NCBI GenBank assembly: GCA_035549015.1
Contig: DASZRW010000107.1
Span: forward strand, 62,001-126,000
DNA length: 64,000 bases
Origin: JAFDZV01 sp035549015
Lineage (GTDB): Bacteria > Bacteroidota > Ignavibacteria > OLB7
Reading direction: 5' to 3'
Below the pieces are notes generated by a model. That model had not been told where the DNA came from and did no database searches. It saw only the letters and a list, made by a program, of their open reading frames with translations. This document shows, piece by piece, positions 9,582 through 19,148 of this stretch (its first letter is position 1; each line of letters starts with the position of its first letter). A program made the position numbers and the translations under genes.

Positions 9582-9851
9582 TCAGCGGTTGCGCCGGAGA
9601 ATGCCAACCATCCGCAGCACGATGATCAACAACACGGCCCCTCCTACACCCACCAGAAACCGCGTCAGGTTGAACCCTGTCTCGTCCACATGGACTCCCA
9701 GGTGGCCGGCAAGCCAGCCCCCCAGCGCCGCTCCGATGATGCCGATGAGGATGTTCCACAGACATCCCATCTGATCGCTCGTCTTCGCGATGATGCTGGC
9801 CACCCACCCGATGATTGCGCCGGCAATGATTGTTCCGATAAACGTTGTCAT
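9582..9851 (-). CDS. GlsB/YeaQ/YmgE family small membrane protein
   Basis: 89-residue integral membrane protein with three hydrophobic segments and the family's Gly-rich pattern (IIAGAIIGWVASI, then GIIGAALGGWLAG). The name 'transglycosylase-associated' is historical; members are general-stress or envelope-stress proteins of unknown mechanism. Start at 9851 (MTTFIGT) is where the first membrane segment begins; the longer open frame upstream is basic and unlike the family. Confidence 0.85.
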   Translation of the reverse strand: MTTFIGTIIAGAIIGWVASIIAKTSDQMGCLWNILIGIIGAALGGWLAGHLGVHVDETGFNLTRFLVGVGGAVLLIIVLRMVGILRRNR

Positions 9852-9870
9852 ACGATTCAGACTCCGAAGG

Positions 9871-10041
9871 TCAACTGTTCGCAGCAGGCGACGATGCGCC
9901 TTCCTGCACATCCTGCAGGCGGCCGATCGCAGTGCGATACGATGCAGATGGGCCGCGAGCGCAGGCCCGTTCATGCGTGGCACAGATAAGATAATCGATC
10001 GTCTCTACGTACGCCCAATCGATATCTTCCGCGCCGTACAT
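9871..10041 (-). CDS. Possible small protein (56 aa), doubtful
   Basis: An ATG at 10041 opens a 56-codon frame with a fairly ordinary composition (MYGAEDIDWAYVETIDYL). It lies between the GlsB-like gene and the divergent glycosyltransferase. There is no recognised domain or clear ribosome binding site. The surrounding 330-base gap (9852-10181) otherwise shows nothing and should also hold the glycosyltransferase promoter. Confidence 0.25.
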   Translation of the reverse strand: MYGAEDIDWAYVETIDYLICATHERACARGPSASYRTAIGRLQDVQEGASSPAANS

Positions 10042-10181
10042 CGAGAAGCAGGCTGCCGCCCTCGGATCGCGCCCGAATCCGGCTCCGATGCAGATCGCGA
10101 TTGCGCCGCGGCACGGGCCTGCGGTACGCTCAACGCGCCGGTAAGTTTCCGGCATTCAGACCACGGTGTAGTTTTGTCCCG

Positions 10182-11318
10182 ATGAAGATTCTCGTCATCA
10201 ACTGGCAGGATTGGAAGAACCCGCTCTCCGGCGGCGCCGAGACCCATCTGCGCGAGACGTTCACGCGCGTCGCCGCCATGGGCCACTCCGTCACGCTCTT
10301 CTGCAGCAGCTACGATGGAGCACCGCCGGAGGAGACCGTGGACGGGATTCACATCGTGCGCCGCGGCGGCCGCAACACCTTCAACTTCGTCGTCCCCTTC
10401 TACTACCTCACGCGATTTCGCAGAGAGAACTACGACGTGGTGGTGGACGATCTGAACAAGATTCCGTTCTACACGCCGCTGTACGTGCGCCGGCCGCTTG
10501 TCGGGCTCAGCCATCACTTCTTCGGCACCTCCATCTTTCTGGAGGCCGGCCCGATACGCGGCGGCTATGTCTACCTTTCCGAGAAGCTGGTGGACTTCAT
10601 CTACAGGCGCACGCCGTTCCTGGTAGTGTCGCAGTCCACACTGGATGAGTTCGTTGCCCGTGGTTTCGATCCGCGCAGATTCACACTCGCGATGAACTCC
10701 ATCGATCACGACCGGCTTCATCCAACAGGCGTTCCCAAGAGCACGCATCCCACCATCGGCTACTTCGGCCGGCTGAAGAAGTACAAGAGCGTGGATCACA
10801 TCGTGCGTGCCTTCGCGGCCGTACGGGCCAAGATCCCGGACGCGGAGCTGGTGATCATCGGACGCGGGGATTTCCAGCCGGCGCTTGAGGCACTGGCGCG
10901 CGAGCTGGGCGTGGAGGGCGCAACGCGCTTCACGGGATTCGTGAGTGAGGAGGAGAAACTCCGTCTGCTGCAGGAACTCTGGGTGGTGGTGAACCCCTCG
11001 ATGAAGGAAGGCTGGGGGATCGTGAACGTGGAGGCCAATGCCTGCGGCACTCCCGCCATTGCCGCGGACAGCCCCGGCCTGCGCGACTCCGTTCAGCACG
11101 GCGTTACCGGCATGCTCTACCCGTATGGTGATATCCAGACTCTCACCGAACAGATTCTGACGGTGCTGAGCGATTCCGAACTGCGCGAGCGGCTGCGGGG
11201 CAACGCGCTTGCATTCGCCAACTCGCTCTCATGGGACGACACGGCGGCGGCCACGGTGAGGGCGCTGGAACAGGCAATCGAGGAACGCAGGAACAAACGC
11301 CCACAACCAGACCGATGA
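10182..11318 (+). CDS. Glycosyltransferase family 4 (GT-B fold)
   Basis: 378-residue retaining glycosyltransferase. The N-terminal acceptor domain begins with a Rossmann strand (KILVINWQD) and the LSGGAETH glycine loop. The C-terminal domain has a GYFGRLKKYKSVD strand-loop and the EX7E-type motif (KEGWGIVNVEANACGTPAI) that binds the nucleotide-sugar. The ATG at 10182 gives the canonical N-terminus; the upstream extension to 10101 is not supported. The stop overlaps the sirtuin start by four bases (ATGA), so the two are translationally coupled. Substrate unknown; no polysaccharide cluster surrounds it. Confidence 0.9.
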   Translation: MKILVINWQDWKNPLSGGAETHLRETFTRVAAMGHSVTLFCSSYDGAPPEETVDGIHIVRRGGRNTFNFVVPFYYLTRFRRENYDVVVDDLNKIPFYTPLYVRRPLVGLSHHFFGTSIFLEAGPIRGGYVYLSEKLVDFIYRRTPFLVVSQSTLDEFVARGFDPRRFTLAMNSIDHDRLHPTGVPKSTHPTIGYFGRLKKYKSVDHIVRAFAAVRAKIPDAELVIIGRGDFQPALEALARELGVEGATRFTGFVSEEEKLRLLQELWVVVNPSMKEGWGIVNVEANACGTPAIAADSPGLRDSVQHGVTGMLYPYGDIQTLTEQILTVLSDSELRERLRGNALAFANSLSWDDTAAATVRALEQAIEERRNKRPQPDR

Positions 11319-12076
11319 GCCCTTCGCAGGAATTGATCGATCGCCTTGCCTCCGCGCACCGCGTGGCCGCCTTCACCGGAGCAGGAATCTCCGCGGAGAG
11401 CGGCGTTGCCACCTTCCGTGCACAGGACGGATTGTGGTCCAAGTTCAAGCCGGAGGAGCTTGCCAGCGTTGATGCGTTTCTCGCCAACCCGCAGATGGTG
11501 TGGGAGTGGTATCAGGCACGCAGAGCGGTGATTCTGGAAGCGGAACCGAACGCCGGGCACAGGGCGCTCGTCGAACTGGAGGAACTGGTCCCGTCGGTAA
11601 GCGTGATCACGCAGAACATCGACGGCCTGCACACCGCAGCGGGATCGCGCGAGGTGATCGAGCTGCATGGAAACATCCGGAGGAACTACTGCCAGCAATG
11701 CCGGCGCCGCTACGATGGTGAGGAGCTGCTCCACCTGAAGGCCGTGCAGGCATGCGAATGCGGCGGGAAGATCCGGCCGGACGTTGTCTGGTTCGGTGAG
11801 AACCTTCCGGCCGGAGCATTCGAACGCGCGGAGCATCGGGCCGAGGCAGCGGACGTCTTCTTCTCGATCGGCACATCCGCCGTGGTCTATCCGGCCGCCG
11901 GGCTTCCCGTGCTCGCAGCACAGTCGGGAGCCTACCTCGTGGAGATCAATCCGGAGGCGACGCCGTTGACGCGGTATGCAAACGAGTCCATCCGTTCGGC
12001 AAGCGGCACGGCGCTCGCAGGGATCGTGCAGCTGCTGCGCGGGCACCTCGCGGCGGACGGCCGCGCCGGCAACTGA
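11315..12076 (+). CDS. cobB: NAD-dependent protein deacylase, sirtuin family
   Basis: Sir2-family deacylase, 253 residues, removing acyl groups from lysines with NAD+ as co-substrate. It shows the NAD-binding GAGISAESG, the TQNIDG motif, catalytic His in ELHGN, a zinc-binding CQQC...CECGG set, and GTSAVVYPA. The YQARR segment (Tyr-x-x-Arg) matches the acyl-pocket pair of class III sirtuins that prefer succinyl or malonyl groups, so desuccinylase activity is likely. It starts inside the last codons of the glycosyltransferase gene. The functional link between the two is unclear. Confidence 0.92.
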   Translation: MSPSQELIDRLASAHRVAAFTGAGISAESGVATFRAQDGLWSKFKPEELASVDAFLANPQMVWEWYQARRAVILEAEPNAGHRALVELEELVPSVSVITQNIDGLHTAAGSREVIELHGNIRRNYCQQCRRRYDGEELLHLKAVQACECGGKIRPDVVWFGENLPAGAFERAEHRAEAADVFFSIGTSAVVYPAAGLPVLAAQSGAYLVEINPEATPLTRYANESIRSASGTALAGIVQLLRGHLAADGRAGN

Positions 12077-12123
12077 ACATCCGCGTACGCCCCGCCTACG
12101 CCGCGGGCCTGCACGGGGCCGCC

Positions 12124-13218
12124 TTACGCTCCCGGTGTTCCGCCGCCATCCTTCGCGCCATTCGCCCCCCCCTTCTTCCGGCCGGATGCCACGCTCTTGG
12201 CCTTGCCGGCATGCGTGGCCAGCGTGCGCCGGCCCGGCTTCAACGCGGCGGCCGGCGCAGACGTGCTTCTGCGCGCCTCGCTCCCCTGCGCCAGCGCATC
12301 CAGGCGGGGATAGGATGGAAGCATCTCGGCAAATGCACAGTTGAGCAGTTTGTAGACAAGGCGCGCCGCGAGCAGATCCGGATGCGCCACCCCTTCCACC
12401 GGAGCAAGCTCCACAACATCGAGGCCGATGATGCGCCGTCCGGAACGGATCAGCGTGCGAATGAGATCGAGCGTCTCGGAGTAGAGGAATCCATCCGGCT
12501 CCGGCGTTCCGGTGCTCGGCATGATCGCCGGATCGAAGTAGTCCACATCGAACGTGATGTAGACCTCCTCCCCCAGCGTATCCACAACGCTCTGCTGCCA
12601 GTATGCACCATGCACGCCGCGACGAATCGCGTTCGCATAGAAGGTCTTCACGCCGCGCTCCCGGATGAATTCCGCCTCCTCACGGCACTGCGCCCTGATG
12701 CCCACCTGCGTGATGCGGGCTGGATCGAGCGTCTCGGCCACACGGGCAGCGAAGCTGGCGTGCGAGTACTTCGAGCCCTCGTAGGAATCGCGGAGGTCGG
12801 AATGGGCATCGAAGTGCAGAACGCTCATCGCCGGGAACCCGACCAGATGCGCACGTATCGGCGCCGTGGCGATGGTATGCTCGCCGCCGAGCGTCACGAC
12901 GAACTTCCCCATGTCGATCAGGCGCCCCACCTCCTCCTGGATCATCGCGAGCGCCCTGCCGTCCGTCCGCTTGCCGAAGTCGATCGGCTCCAGTGTGGCG
13001 ATCCCCTTCTCGAAGCAGAGCTCGCGGTCGAACTCGTCGTCGTAGAACTCCACGAAGGCGGAGGCCGCCAGTATGCCGGCGGGTCCGTTCGCGGTGCCGC
13101 CGCCGTAGGAGACCGTATGCTCGTACGGAGCGGAGACGATGGCGATCGCAGCATCCTCCAATCGCGAATGCTCCCTGCCGATGGCAAGGAAGTTCTTCTT
13201 CGGGCCGAGTGTCTTCAT
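12124..13218 (-). CDS. speB: Agmatinase/ureohydrolase with a basic C-terminal tail
   Basis: Mn-dependent ureohydrolase: agmatine to putrescine and urea. All metal-binding motifs are seen: GGEHT, HFDAHSDLRD, and FDVDYFDP, together with PGTGTPEPDG-like substrate loop (PSTGTPEPDGF). The catalytic domain ends near residue 305, after which about 55 residues of Lys/Arg/Ala/Gly-rich sequence (HAGKAKSVASGRKKGG) follow. That tail is not part of the family and looks disordered, like a histone-H1-type or nucleic-acid-binding extension. Activity on guanidinobutyrate or another guanidino substrate cannot be excluded. Confidence 0.82.
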   Translation of the reverse strand: MKTLGPKKNFLAIGREHSRLEDAAIAIVSAPYEHTVSYGGGTANGPAGILAASAFVEFYDDEFDRELCFEKGIATLEPIDFGKRTDGRALAMIQEEVGRLIDMGKFVVTLGGEHTIATAPIRAHLVGFPAMSVLHFDAHSDLRDSYEGSKYSHASFAARVAETLDPARITQVGIRAQCREEAEFIRERGVKTFYANAIRRGVHGAYWQQSVVDTLGEEVYITFDVDYFDPAIMPSTGTPEPDGFLYSETLDLIRTLIRSGRRIIGLDVVELAPVEGVAHPDLLAARLVYKLLNCAFAEMLPSYPRLDALAQGSEARRSTSAPAAALKPGRRTLATHAGKAKSVASGRKKGGANGAKDGGGTPGA

Positions 13219-13412
13219 ATCACCTGCTTGGAGTTTTGAGGGGTGCGCCGGTTTCCGGTGCTGCGCGAACCTGCGAAAAAAATTTCATCCGGGATTAATC
13301 TTCCGCGCCGCCACCGGTGTCACAAGCCCGAAACAAACAACGCGCCCCACGGATGCTGGCGCATAATCCGGCACACCGAACGCGAAATCCAAACTACTGG
13401 AGCAAGACGAAC

Positions 13413-13877
13413 ATGATGAAGACGTATGGAGCCCACGCACTTGTCGTTGCCGGCCTGTTGCTCGCCGGCGTCACCGCGAGCATGGCACAGACCGGTGTTG
13501 CATCGAGGATCCGTCGCATACCGGACGACCAGATATCCAAGCAGCCGGTGGCGGCCAGCACGGTTATCCTGGCCAGCAGCATGAACCTCACATCCGCACA
13601 GCGCCAGAGCATCGAGGCGATGGACAGGGAAGTGGCGTCGCTCCAGGCCGAGCGCACCCGCCTGTGGGCCGAGTACCGTGCAACGATGGCGCGCCCGGAC
13701 ATCAGCGCCACCATCGCCACGCATGAGGCCGTGCCGCGCATCCGCCAGATCGCTGAAATCAACAGCAGGCTTGCACCGATCGTCGATCGCCAGAACGAAC
13801 AGCTTGCCTCGATCCTCTCCGCAAGCCAACGCGCCGAGGTGGACCGCATGGTCAGCACCGCAAAGGCGGCTCTGTAA
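13413..13877 (+). CDS. Periplasmic LTXXQ-type (Spy/CpxP-like) protein
   Basis: Secreted 154-residue helical protein. A signal peptide (VVAGLLLAGVTASMAQ) ends near residue 25. The mature part has one LTSAQRQSIEAM motif that matches the LTXXQ pattern of Spy/CpxP-like proteins, then long amphipathic helices with a second, weaker repeat (LSASQRAEVDRM). The ATG at 13413 is followed by a second ATG. Members bind unfolded or metal-stressed envelope proteins; that role is inferred. A strong terminator follows at 13963. Confidence 0.65.
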   Translation: MMKTYGAHALVVAGLLLAGVTASMAQTGVASRIRRIPDDQISKQPVAASTVILASSMNLTSAQRQSIEAMDREVASLQAERTRLWAEYRATMARPDISATIATHEAVPRIRQIAEINSRLAPIVDRQNEQLASILSASQRAEVDRMVSTAKAAL

Positions 13878-14323
13878 ACATCACGCGAAACATCACGCGC
13901 CCGCATGAGTGTCATGCCCCTGCGCCGGCAATGCCGGGCAGCGAGAGCACCGCATGAACTTCGAAGCCGCGACCGACTGCCGGTCGCGGCTTCCTCATCT
14001 CTGTGCACCGCACCGGATTTACATGCGCCGCATCGGCCGGCCCGGTCCTGTGGAACAATTACCGCCGCATCCGTTGTTGAAGTCTGTTGCGCATATTGCC
14101 TTCTCGCGAGTGCAGTACTACGTACTGAGGGAATTGATTTCTAATAAGACTTCGATCTGTTATCGTGGAGTTTGACTCCGCGATCGTCATCGGAAGAATG
14201 GGGCCTGAGTACAACTCCGGCCCAACGTGCTCTTCAAAGCATATCGGGATACTTCTTCGCAAGTACTTAGATTTGCACTTCTCAGCAACGCCCGTCCCTC
14301 TCATTCAACGAGCAAGCCAGCAT
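13878..14323. other. Intergenic region with a terminator and small dyads upstream of the aldolase gene
   Basis: About 450 bases. After the terminator (13963-13993), the region upstream of the aldolase holds a short dyad CAGTAC/GTACTG around three bases at 14113-14127 and another GGAGT/ACTCC dyad near 14168. These could be regulatory sites for the aldolase. The frame upstream of 14324 is open but has no family similarity. Confidence 0.4.
13963..13993 (+). terminator. Rho-independent-type terminator hairpin
   Basis: A perfect 13-bp stem: GAAGCCGCGACCG at 13963-13975, loop ACTGC, then CGGTCGCGGCTTC at 13981-13993. The T-run is weak. It lies 85 bases after the LTXXQ gene and separates it from the aldolase. 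Confidence 0.8.
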
Positions 14324-15382
14324 ATGATCGATCGCATTCATGAACTACTCGGCGCCGACGGCGACGGGCTTCTCACACATACCTGCACAACCATCCCGAA
14401 GGATACGCTGCATCTTCCCGGGCCGGACTTCGTGGAACGCGTATTCGCGCACAGCGACCGGAGCATCCGCGTGCTTCGGAATCTTCAGTCGATCTACAAC
14501 ACCGGCCGCCTGGCGGGAACGGGCTACGTCTCCATCCTTCCGGTGGATCAGGGGATCGAACATTCGGCCGGAGCGTCGTTCGCGCCGAACCCGGCGTACT
14601 TCGATCCCGAGAACATTGTCCGGCTGGCGATCGAGGGAGGATGCAATGCGGTTGCCTCCACGTTCGGCGTGCTTGGGATGACCGCGCGCAAGTACGCGCA
14701 CAGGATTCCGTTCATCGTGAAGATCAACCACAACGAACTGCTCACCTATCCGAACAAGTACGATCAGGTGATGTTCGGCACGATCGACGAAGCCTACGAC
14801 ATGGGGGCCGCAGCGGTTGGCGCAACCGTCTACTTCGGCTCGGAGGAATCCACCCGCCAGATCACGGAGGTCGCCGAGGCGTTTGCGTATGCACACGAGC
14901 TCGGCATGGCAACCATCCTCTGGTGCTATCTGCGCAACTCCGCCTTCAATGTGAAGGGAGACAAGGATTACTCGCTCGCCGCGGATCTCACGGGCCAGGC
15001 CAATCACCTCGGCTCGACCATTCAGGCCGACATCATCAAGCAGAAGATGCCGGAGAACAACGGCGGATTCACCGCGTTGAAGTTCGGCAAGACCAGCAAG
15101 GCAGTGTACGAGAAACTCTCCAGCGACAACCCGATCGACATGACCCGCTATCAGGTGGCGAACTGCTACATGGGACGCGCGGGCCTGATCAACTCCGGCG
15201 GAGCCAGCTCCGGGGAGAGCGATCTGGCGGAGGCCGTGCGCACGGCGGTGATCAACAAGCGCGCCGGCGGCACCGGCCTCATCAGCGGACGCAAGGCCTT
15301 CCAGCGCCCGATGGGTGATGGTGCCGCGCTGCTGAATGCGATCCAGGATGTCTATCTGGAGCCGGCGGTAACCGTGGCGTGA
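14324..15382 (+). CDS. fbaB: Class I fructose-bisphosphate aldolase (DhnA/FbaB type)
   Basis: 352-residue Schiff-base aldolase that cleaves fructose 1,6-bisphosphate in glycolysis or makes it in gluconeogenesis. Family marks: ILPVDQGIEHS near the N-terminus, AVASTFGVLG, FIVKINHNELL, GATVYFGSEES, and ALKFGKTSKAVYE. The start at 14324 is chosen over an upstream frame-open ATG at 14165 because the family begins shortly before the LLGADGD segment. A convergent terminator separates it from dprA. Confidence 0.9.
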   Translation: MIDRIHELLGADGDGLLTHTCTTIPKDTLHLPGPDFVERVFAHSDRSIRVLRNLQSIYNTGRLAGTGYVSILPVDQGIEHSAGASFAPNPAYFDPENIVRLAIEGGCNAVASTFGVLGMTARKYAHRIPFIVKINHNELLTYPNKYDQVMFGTIDEAYDMGAAAVGATVYFGSEESTRQITEVAEAFAYAHELGMATILWCYLRNSAFNVKGDKDYSLAADLTGQANHLGSTIQADIIKQKMPENNGGFTALKFGKTSKAVYEKLSSDNPIDMTRYQVANCYMGRAGLINSGGASSGESDLAEAVRTAVINKRAGGTGLISGRKAFQRPMGDGAALLNAIQDVYLEPAVTVA

Positions 15383-15416
15383 GCCATGCTGTGCGCGGCA
15401 TCGAACGGCAGGTACC

Positions 15417-15446
15417 GAACGGGCGATCGGGAACGGTCGCCCGTTC
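15417..15446. terminator. Bidirectional terminator between aldolase and dprA
   Basis: Perfect 10-bp inverted repeat, GAACGGGCGA (15417-15426) and TCGCCCGTTC (15437-15446), with a 10-base loop. It sits in the 77-base space between two convergent genes. No long T-run. Confidence 0.7.
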
Positions 15447-15459
15447 CGTCTGCTCCGGA

Positions 15460-16551
15460 TCAGACGCGGAGGAAGAGCTTGCCGGCCAGCTGGCGCACCA
15501 GTCCCTTGAACTCCAGCGAGAGCAGATTCACCAGCACATCACCGGGCGCCATTCCGGAACGTTCGCACAGCATCTCCACATGCAGCGGCTCCGGCCCGAG
15601 CAGATCGTACAGCTGCAGTTCGAAGGCCGTCAGCCCGCTCCGCCCGGCCTCGGGAGACACCACGGTCTCCGGGGCGATGTGGAAGCCGAGCGCGTCCAGC
15701 ACGTCATCGGGCGACTGTGTAAGGCGCGCGCGATCGGTGCGAATCAGAAGATTGGTGCCGCGGCTCTTCTCCGCAAGCACCGGCCCCGGTACGGCAAACA
15801 CCTCCCGGTTCTGGTCCAGCGCAAAACCGGCGGTGATCATCCCCCCGCCACGCTCGTCGCTTTCAACAACGACGGTGGCGGCCGCAAGGCCGCTGATGAT
15901 TCTGTTCCGCTGCGGGAAGTACGGCCGCAACGCCTTCACGCCGAACGGATACTCGCTGACAACGGCTCCACGTTCGGCGATGCGGCGCGCCAGCGAGGCC
16001 GCATGAGCGGGCTGGATCTGATCGAGCCCCGAGGCAACCACTGCGAGCGTTCGCCCTCCTGCCTTCAACACGGCGTTGTGCGCATAGGAATCGATGCCGC
16101 GTGCAAGGCCGCTCACCACCGTGACACCCGCCGCAGCAAAGCGTGCCGCGTACCGCTCCGCAGCCAGATGCCCGTACATCGACGCGGTGCGCGTCCCTAC
16201 GACGGCGATCGCACGTTCGACGCAGCATTCCAGGTCACCCCAGACGTGAAGCACGATCGGCGGCGCGTAGATCTCGCGAAGCATTGCGGGGAATCCATCC
16301 GCCCAGAAGTGAAGGATGCGCGCGCCGAGTGCACGAGCACACTCCATCTGTTCGAGAGCACGATTCAGATAGGGATCGGGTGATGTGATGGCCTCGCCCG
16401 CCGCACGGCGCAGGCCCAGCCTGGCAAGGTCGGCCGCGGGGAAACGGACAAGATCGTCGAACGCGGCCCCGCTCTCTGCAAGCGCACGGGCCGCGTTCGA
16501 TGTAATTCCCGGGAGATAGGTTATCGCCAGAATCTCCTGAATGCTCAGCAT
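15460..16551 (-). CDS. dprA: DNA-processing protein DprA (Smf)
   Basis: Binds incoming single-stranded DNA and loads RecA during natural transformation. 363 residues: an N-terminal SAM/HhH-like part (about 1-80), the Rossmann-type DNA_processg_A domain (about 85-290) with SGLARGIDSYAHNAVL and FPQRNRIISGL, and a C-terminal winged-helix domain (about 300-363). The start at 16551 (MLSIQEIL) has a GAGGGG ribosome binding site eight bases upstream; a longer start at 16581 is less likely. No other competence genes are close. Confidence 0.93.
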   Translation of the reverse strand: MLSIQEILAITYLPGITSNAARALAESGAAFDDLVRFPAADLARLGLRRAAGEAITSPDPYLNRALEQMECARALGARILHFWADGFPAMLREIYAPPIVLHVWGDLECCVERAIAVVGTRTASMYGHLAAERYAARFAAAGVTVVSGLARGIDSYAHNAVLKAGGRTLAVVASGLDQIQPAHAASLARRIAERGAVVSEYPFGVKALRPYFPQRNRIISGLAAATVVVESDERGGGMITAGFALDQNREVFAVPGPVLAEKSRGTNLLIRTDRARLTQSPDDVLDALGFHIAPETVVSPEAGRSGLTAFELQLYDLLGPEPLHVEMLCERSGMAPGDVLVNLLSLEFKGLVRQLAGKLFLRV

Positions 16552-16623
16552 GGCATTGCCCCCTCGCCGCAATTGCATCAACGGGATGCGCGGCGTTCGC
16601 GAAGGGGGAGCCTTCGGTGCGAA

Positions 16624-18927
16624 CTATCGTGTGATCAACACCTTGCGCGAGTCCGTTCCGTTCGCGCCGACGACGCGAAGCACGTACACACCGGACGCAA
16701 GCGCGGCCGGAACCGGAATCGAACGCGCCATCGATGATCCTGCGGCGCCGTCCAGCAGCTCCCGCACAACCACGCGGCCGTCGGCCGCGATCAGCTCCGC
16801 CACCGCTCCGCGCGGTGTGAGGTTGCTCACCGTGATATCCAGCGCGCCGTTGCTGCCGGCGATCAGCGGCTGCGGATGCACCTCCTGAATCGCAAGCGCA
16901 TTGCCGGCCGCGGCGCCGCCCCGTTCATCAACGCCGGCCGACGGAGTATAGACCAGTTGCACGGAGTCCATGTTCGCATTGCAGTCGCGGATGTAGAGCT
17001 TGATGTAGGCGGCCGCAGCGCCGTCGATCACATTCACTCTGAACCCGCCGCTGCTGGAGCTGTCGCACCGCACGAAGGGGATCGTTACGGCGTACGTCAT
17101 GTTCCGCAGGCTTGCCGCATCCGCCCAGACGGAATCGAGCCCGGTGTCGTGCGCGAATTTCGCATGGCGGTCCGCGATCGTTACCAGCCACGTCCGCGTC
17201 GGGAATCCCGGAGCCACCACAACAGTGGTATCGTTCGGCGCCCACCGGTCCGTAACATCAACGTCGTAGAGCACGGTATCCATCGTCACATGGCCGGCGC
17301 AGTCGCGCGCGACAATCACCAGGCGTCCCGGCTTCGCGCTGTCCACAACCTCCACGGCGCCATGAATCGTATCGGTCTCGCAGCGAACGGGAACGCCGAA
17401 CCGCACGAGAGCCATGTTGAAGGACTGGAGGGGATCAACCCAGACCGAGTCGATGCCGGTGTCCACACTGACGCCGGGATGCCGGTCCACGATGGTCAAC
17501 GGTCGTATCCCGGAATTGGTCCGGCTGCCCCCAACGGAGACCACGGGAGCGAAGTGATCGGGATTGGTGGATGGCCCCACCAGCGAGATCAACGGCAGAC
17601 ACTGCTCCCTGAAGCTCCTCGCCTGTGCGCCGCTCCCTATCGTGTAGCGAAGGTCGAGCTGGTAGAACGCCGTGTCCTTGTTCGCAACCTTCGCCTCGAG
17701 CGGCCACGTGAGAAGCCGTGTCTCGTGCGGGGCAAGCCGGACGGACTTCGCAGGCAGAGCATTCGCAGCCAGCCGCACGTAGGAACCGGAACCGCCCGGC
17801 GCGATCAGCACCACGTTCAGAGAATCCGCTGTCTCGCTCGTGTTGGTGACCCAGACGTTGGCATCGAAGGTGGCCGTGTTCGGCGCTGTGGAATCGCTTC
17901 GCACAATCATGCGCTCCGTCTGAATGTCCACGAAGAGGTTGGTGTCGCGGCAGTGGAAGAGATTGTTGCCGTCGTGATCGTCCATGCCGAAGGCCGTGCG
18001 CACAACTCCCTGCGCGCTTTCATGAGTGTCCCACCGCACCACCGTTGCGGCATCGCCGATTGCGGAGCTTACATCGGCCGGAACAACGTCCCACGAAAGG
18101 AACCGGAGCTGCCGCCAGTTGCCGAGCGCCAGGAGATCGGGCGTGGTAAGGCCGGCCCCGTTGTGCGATGTGCCAATCAGGCGATGCACCGGAAGCACCG
18201 TGTTCAGCGGGCTCTCGTACCGGAAATCGCCAACATGATAGAACCGCGGAATCGAGTCGGAGCCGATGCCCGGCCCAAAGAGCTTGCCGGGACCGGAGGC
18301 GGGGAAGTATCCGGAACTGGTGAGGATCGATGCCTGGTCCCCCGTACCGCCGGCGCCGGCAGCCTGGCCGTTGTAGACATCGAGCATCATGAAGATGCCG
18401 AGGTCGGTTGCGGTGCTGCCGTTGTTGCGGTGATAGGAGAACTCGATCAGCACATCCGCCCCCTTCACGACCGCGGCCTTCGGCTGCTCCGGCAGCAGGC
18501 GCATGGTCACCGAATAACCATGCAGATCGTTCCACGTCACCGCCACACCGGACGAGCTGTCCACCCGGTCGAACGGAACGTACGGCACCACAGTGTTGTT
18601 CTCCTGGAGCGGATGCCCGCCGAACTCGGACCCTGCATTGGTAAAGTAGTACGGCCCGCCCGGCGCGGTCACGCGAAAGACGACGTTCGAGGTAACGTAG
18701 TAGAGGAAGCGGTAGGCGCTGAAAGCCCTGCCGGCGTCGATAACGAAGCGGCCGCCGCCGGGGGAGTATGCCGTATCGGTAATCATGGTGGCCGAGACGT
18801 AGTCGTTACCAACCACCGTGGTGTGTTGCCCTCGTGCAACGCCGGCAATGCAGCACAGCGCAAACAGAATCAGGGCAGTGCGGGAAACGCAACGCGCGTC
18901 ATTGGTGAATAGTATGCGTGCAGGCAT
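16624..18927 (-). CDS. Large secreted protein with T9SS C-terminal sorting domain (tandem paralog 1)
   Basis: 767 residues: signal peptide (LILFALCCIAGVARG, cleavage near 33); a long beta-rich N-terminal half; then repeated Ig-like modules, each with a 'DRH..(Y/V)DTGIDSVW' opening and a Cys pair such as RDCAGHVT. It ends in a type A T9SS sorting domain (GVYVLRVVGANG, final KVLITR). A good AGGAGG ribosome binding site precedes the ATG at 18927. It is paralogous to the gene at 19149-21476. Export across the outer membrane by T9SS is expected; function is unknown, with structural or surface display most likely. Confidence 0.8.
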   Translation of the reverse strand: MPARILFTNDARCVSRTALILFALCCIAGVARGQHTTVVGNDYVSATMITDTAYSPGGGRFVIDAGRAFSAYRFLYYVTSNVVFRVTAPGGPYYFTNAGSEFGGHPLQENNTVVPYVPFDRVDSSSGVAVTWNDLHGYSVTMRLLPEQPKAAVVKGADVLIEFSYHRNNGSTATDLGIFMMLDVYNGQAAGAGGTGDQASILTSSGYFPASGPGKLFGPGIGSDSIPRFYHVGDFRYESPLNTVLPVHRLIGTSHNGAGLTTPDLLALGNWRQLRFLSWDVVPADVSSAIGDAATVVRWDTHESAQGVVRTAFGMDDHDGNNLFHCRDTNLFVDIQTERMIVRSDSTAPNTATFDANVWVTNTSETADSLNVVLIAPGGSGSYVRLAANALPAKSVRLAPHETRLLTWPLEAKVANKDTAFYQLDLRYTIGSGAQARSFREQCLPLISLVGPSTNPDHFAPVVSVGGSRTNSGIRPLTIVDRHPGVSVDTGIDSVWVDPLQSFNMALVRFGVPVRCETDTIHGAVEVVDSAKPGRLVIVARDCAGHVTMDTVLYDVDVTDRWAPNDTTVVVAPGFPTRTWLVTIADRHAKFAHDTGLDSVWADAASLRNMTYAVTIPFVRCDSSSSGGFRVNVIDGAAAAYIKLYIRDCNANMDSVQLVYTPSAGVDERGGAAAGNALAIQEVHPQPLIAGSNGALDITVSNLTPRGAVAELIAADGRVVVRELLDGAAGSSMARSIPVPAALASGVYVLRVVGANGTDSRKVLITR

Positions 18928-19148
18928 GGAACCTCCTGTAGTTCACAGCAGGATAGCAGTATGGAATGAGCTGTGCCGGAGATAGCATCTGTGCAAGTGG
19001 CGTCTATTCTACGAAGAATCACCGTCAAAGCCTAGAGGGTGCTCTCCCGTTCACAAAATTCGTGCGCCGTGCGTTCCGCGCGATCTCGCATGGGCTCGTC
19101 GCGCGCCGCAGACCGGAAGCGGCCTGCGGCACGGGACAACGCACTCGG

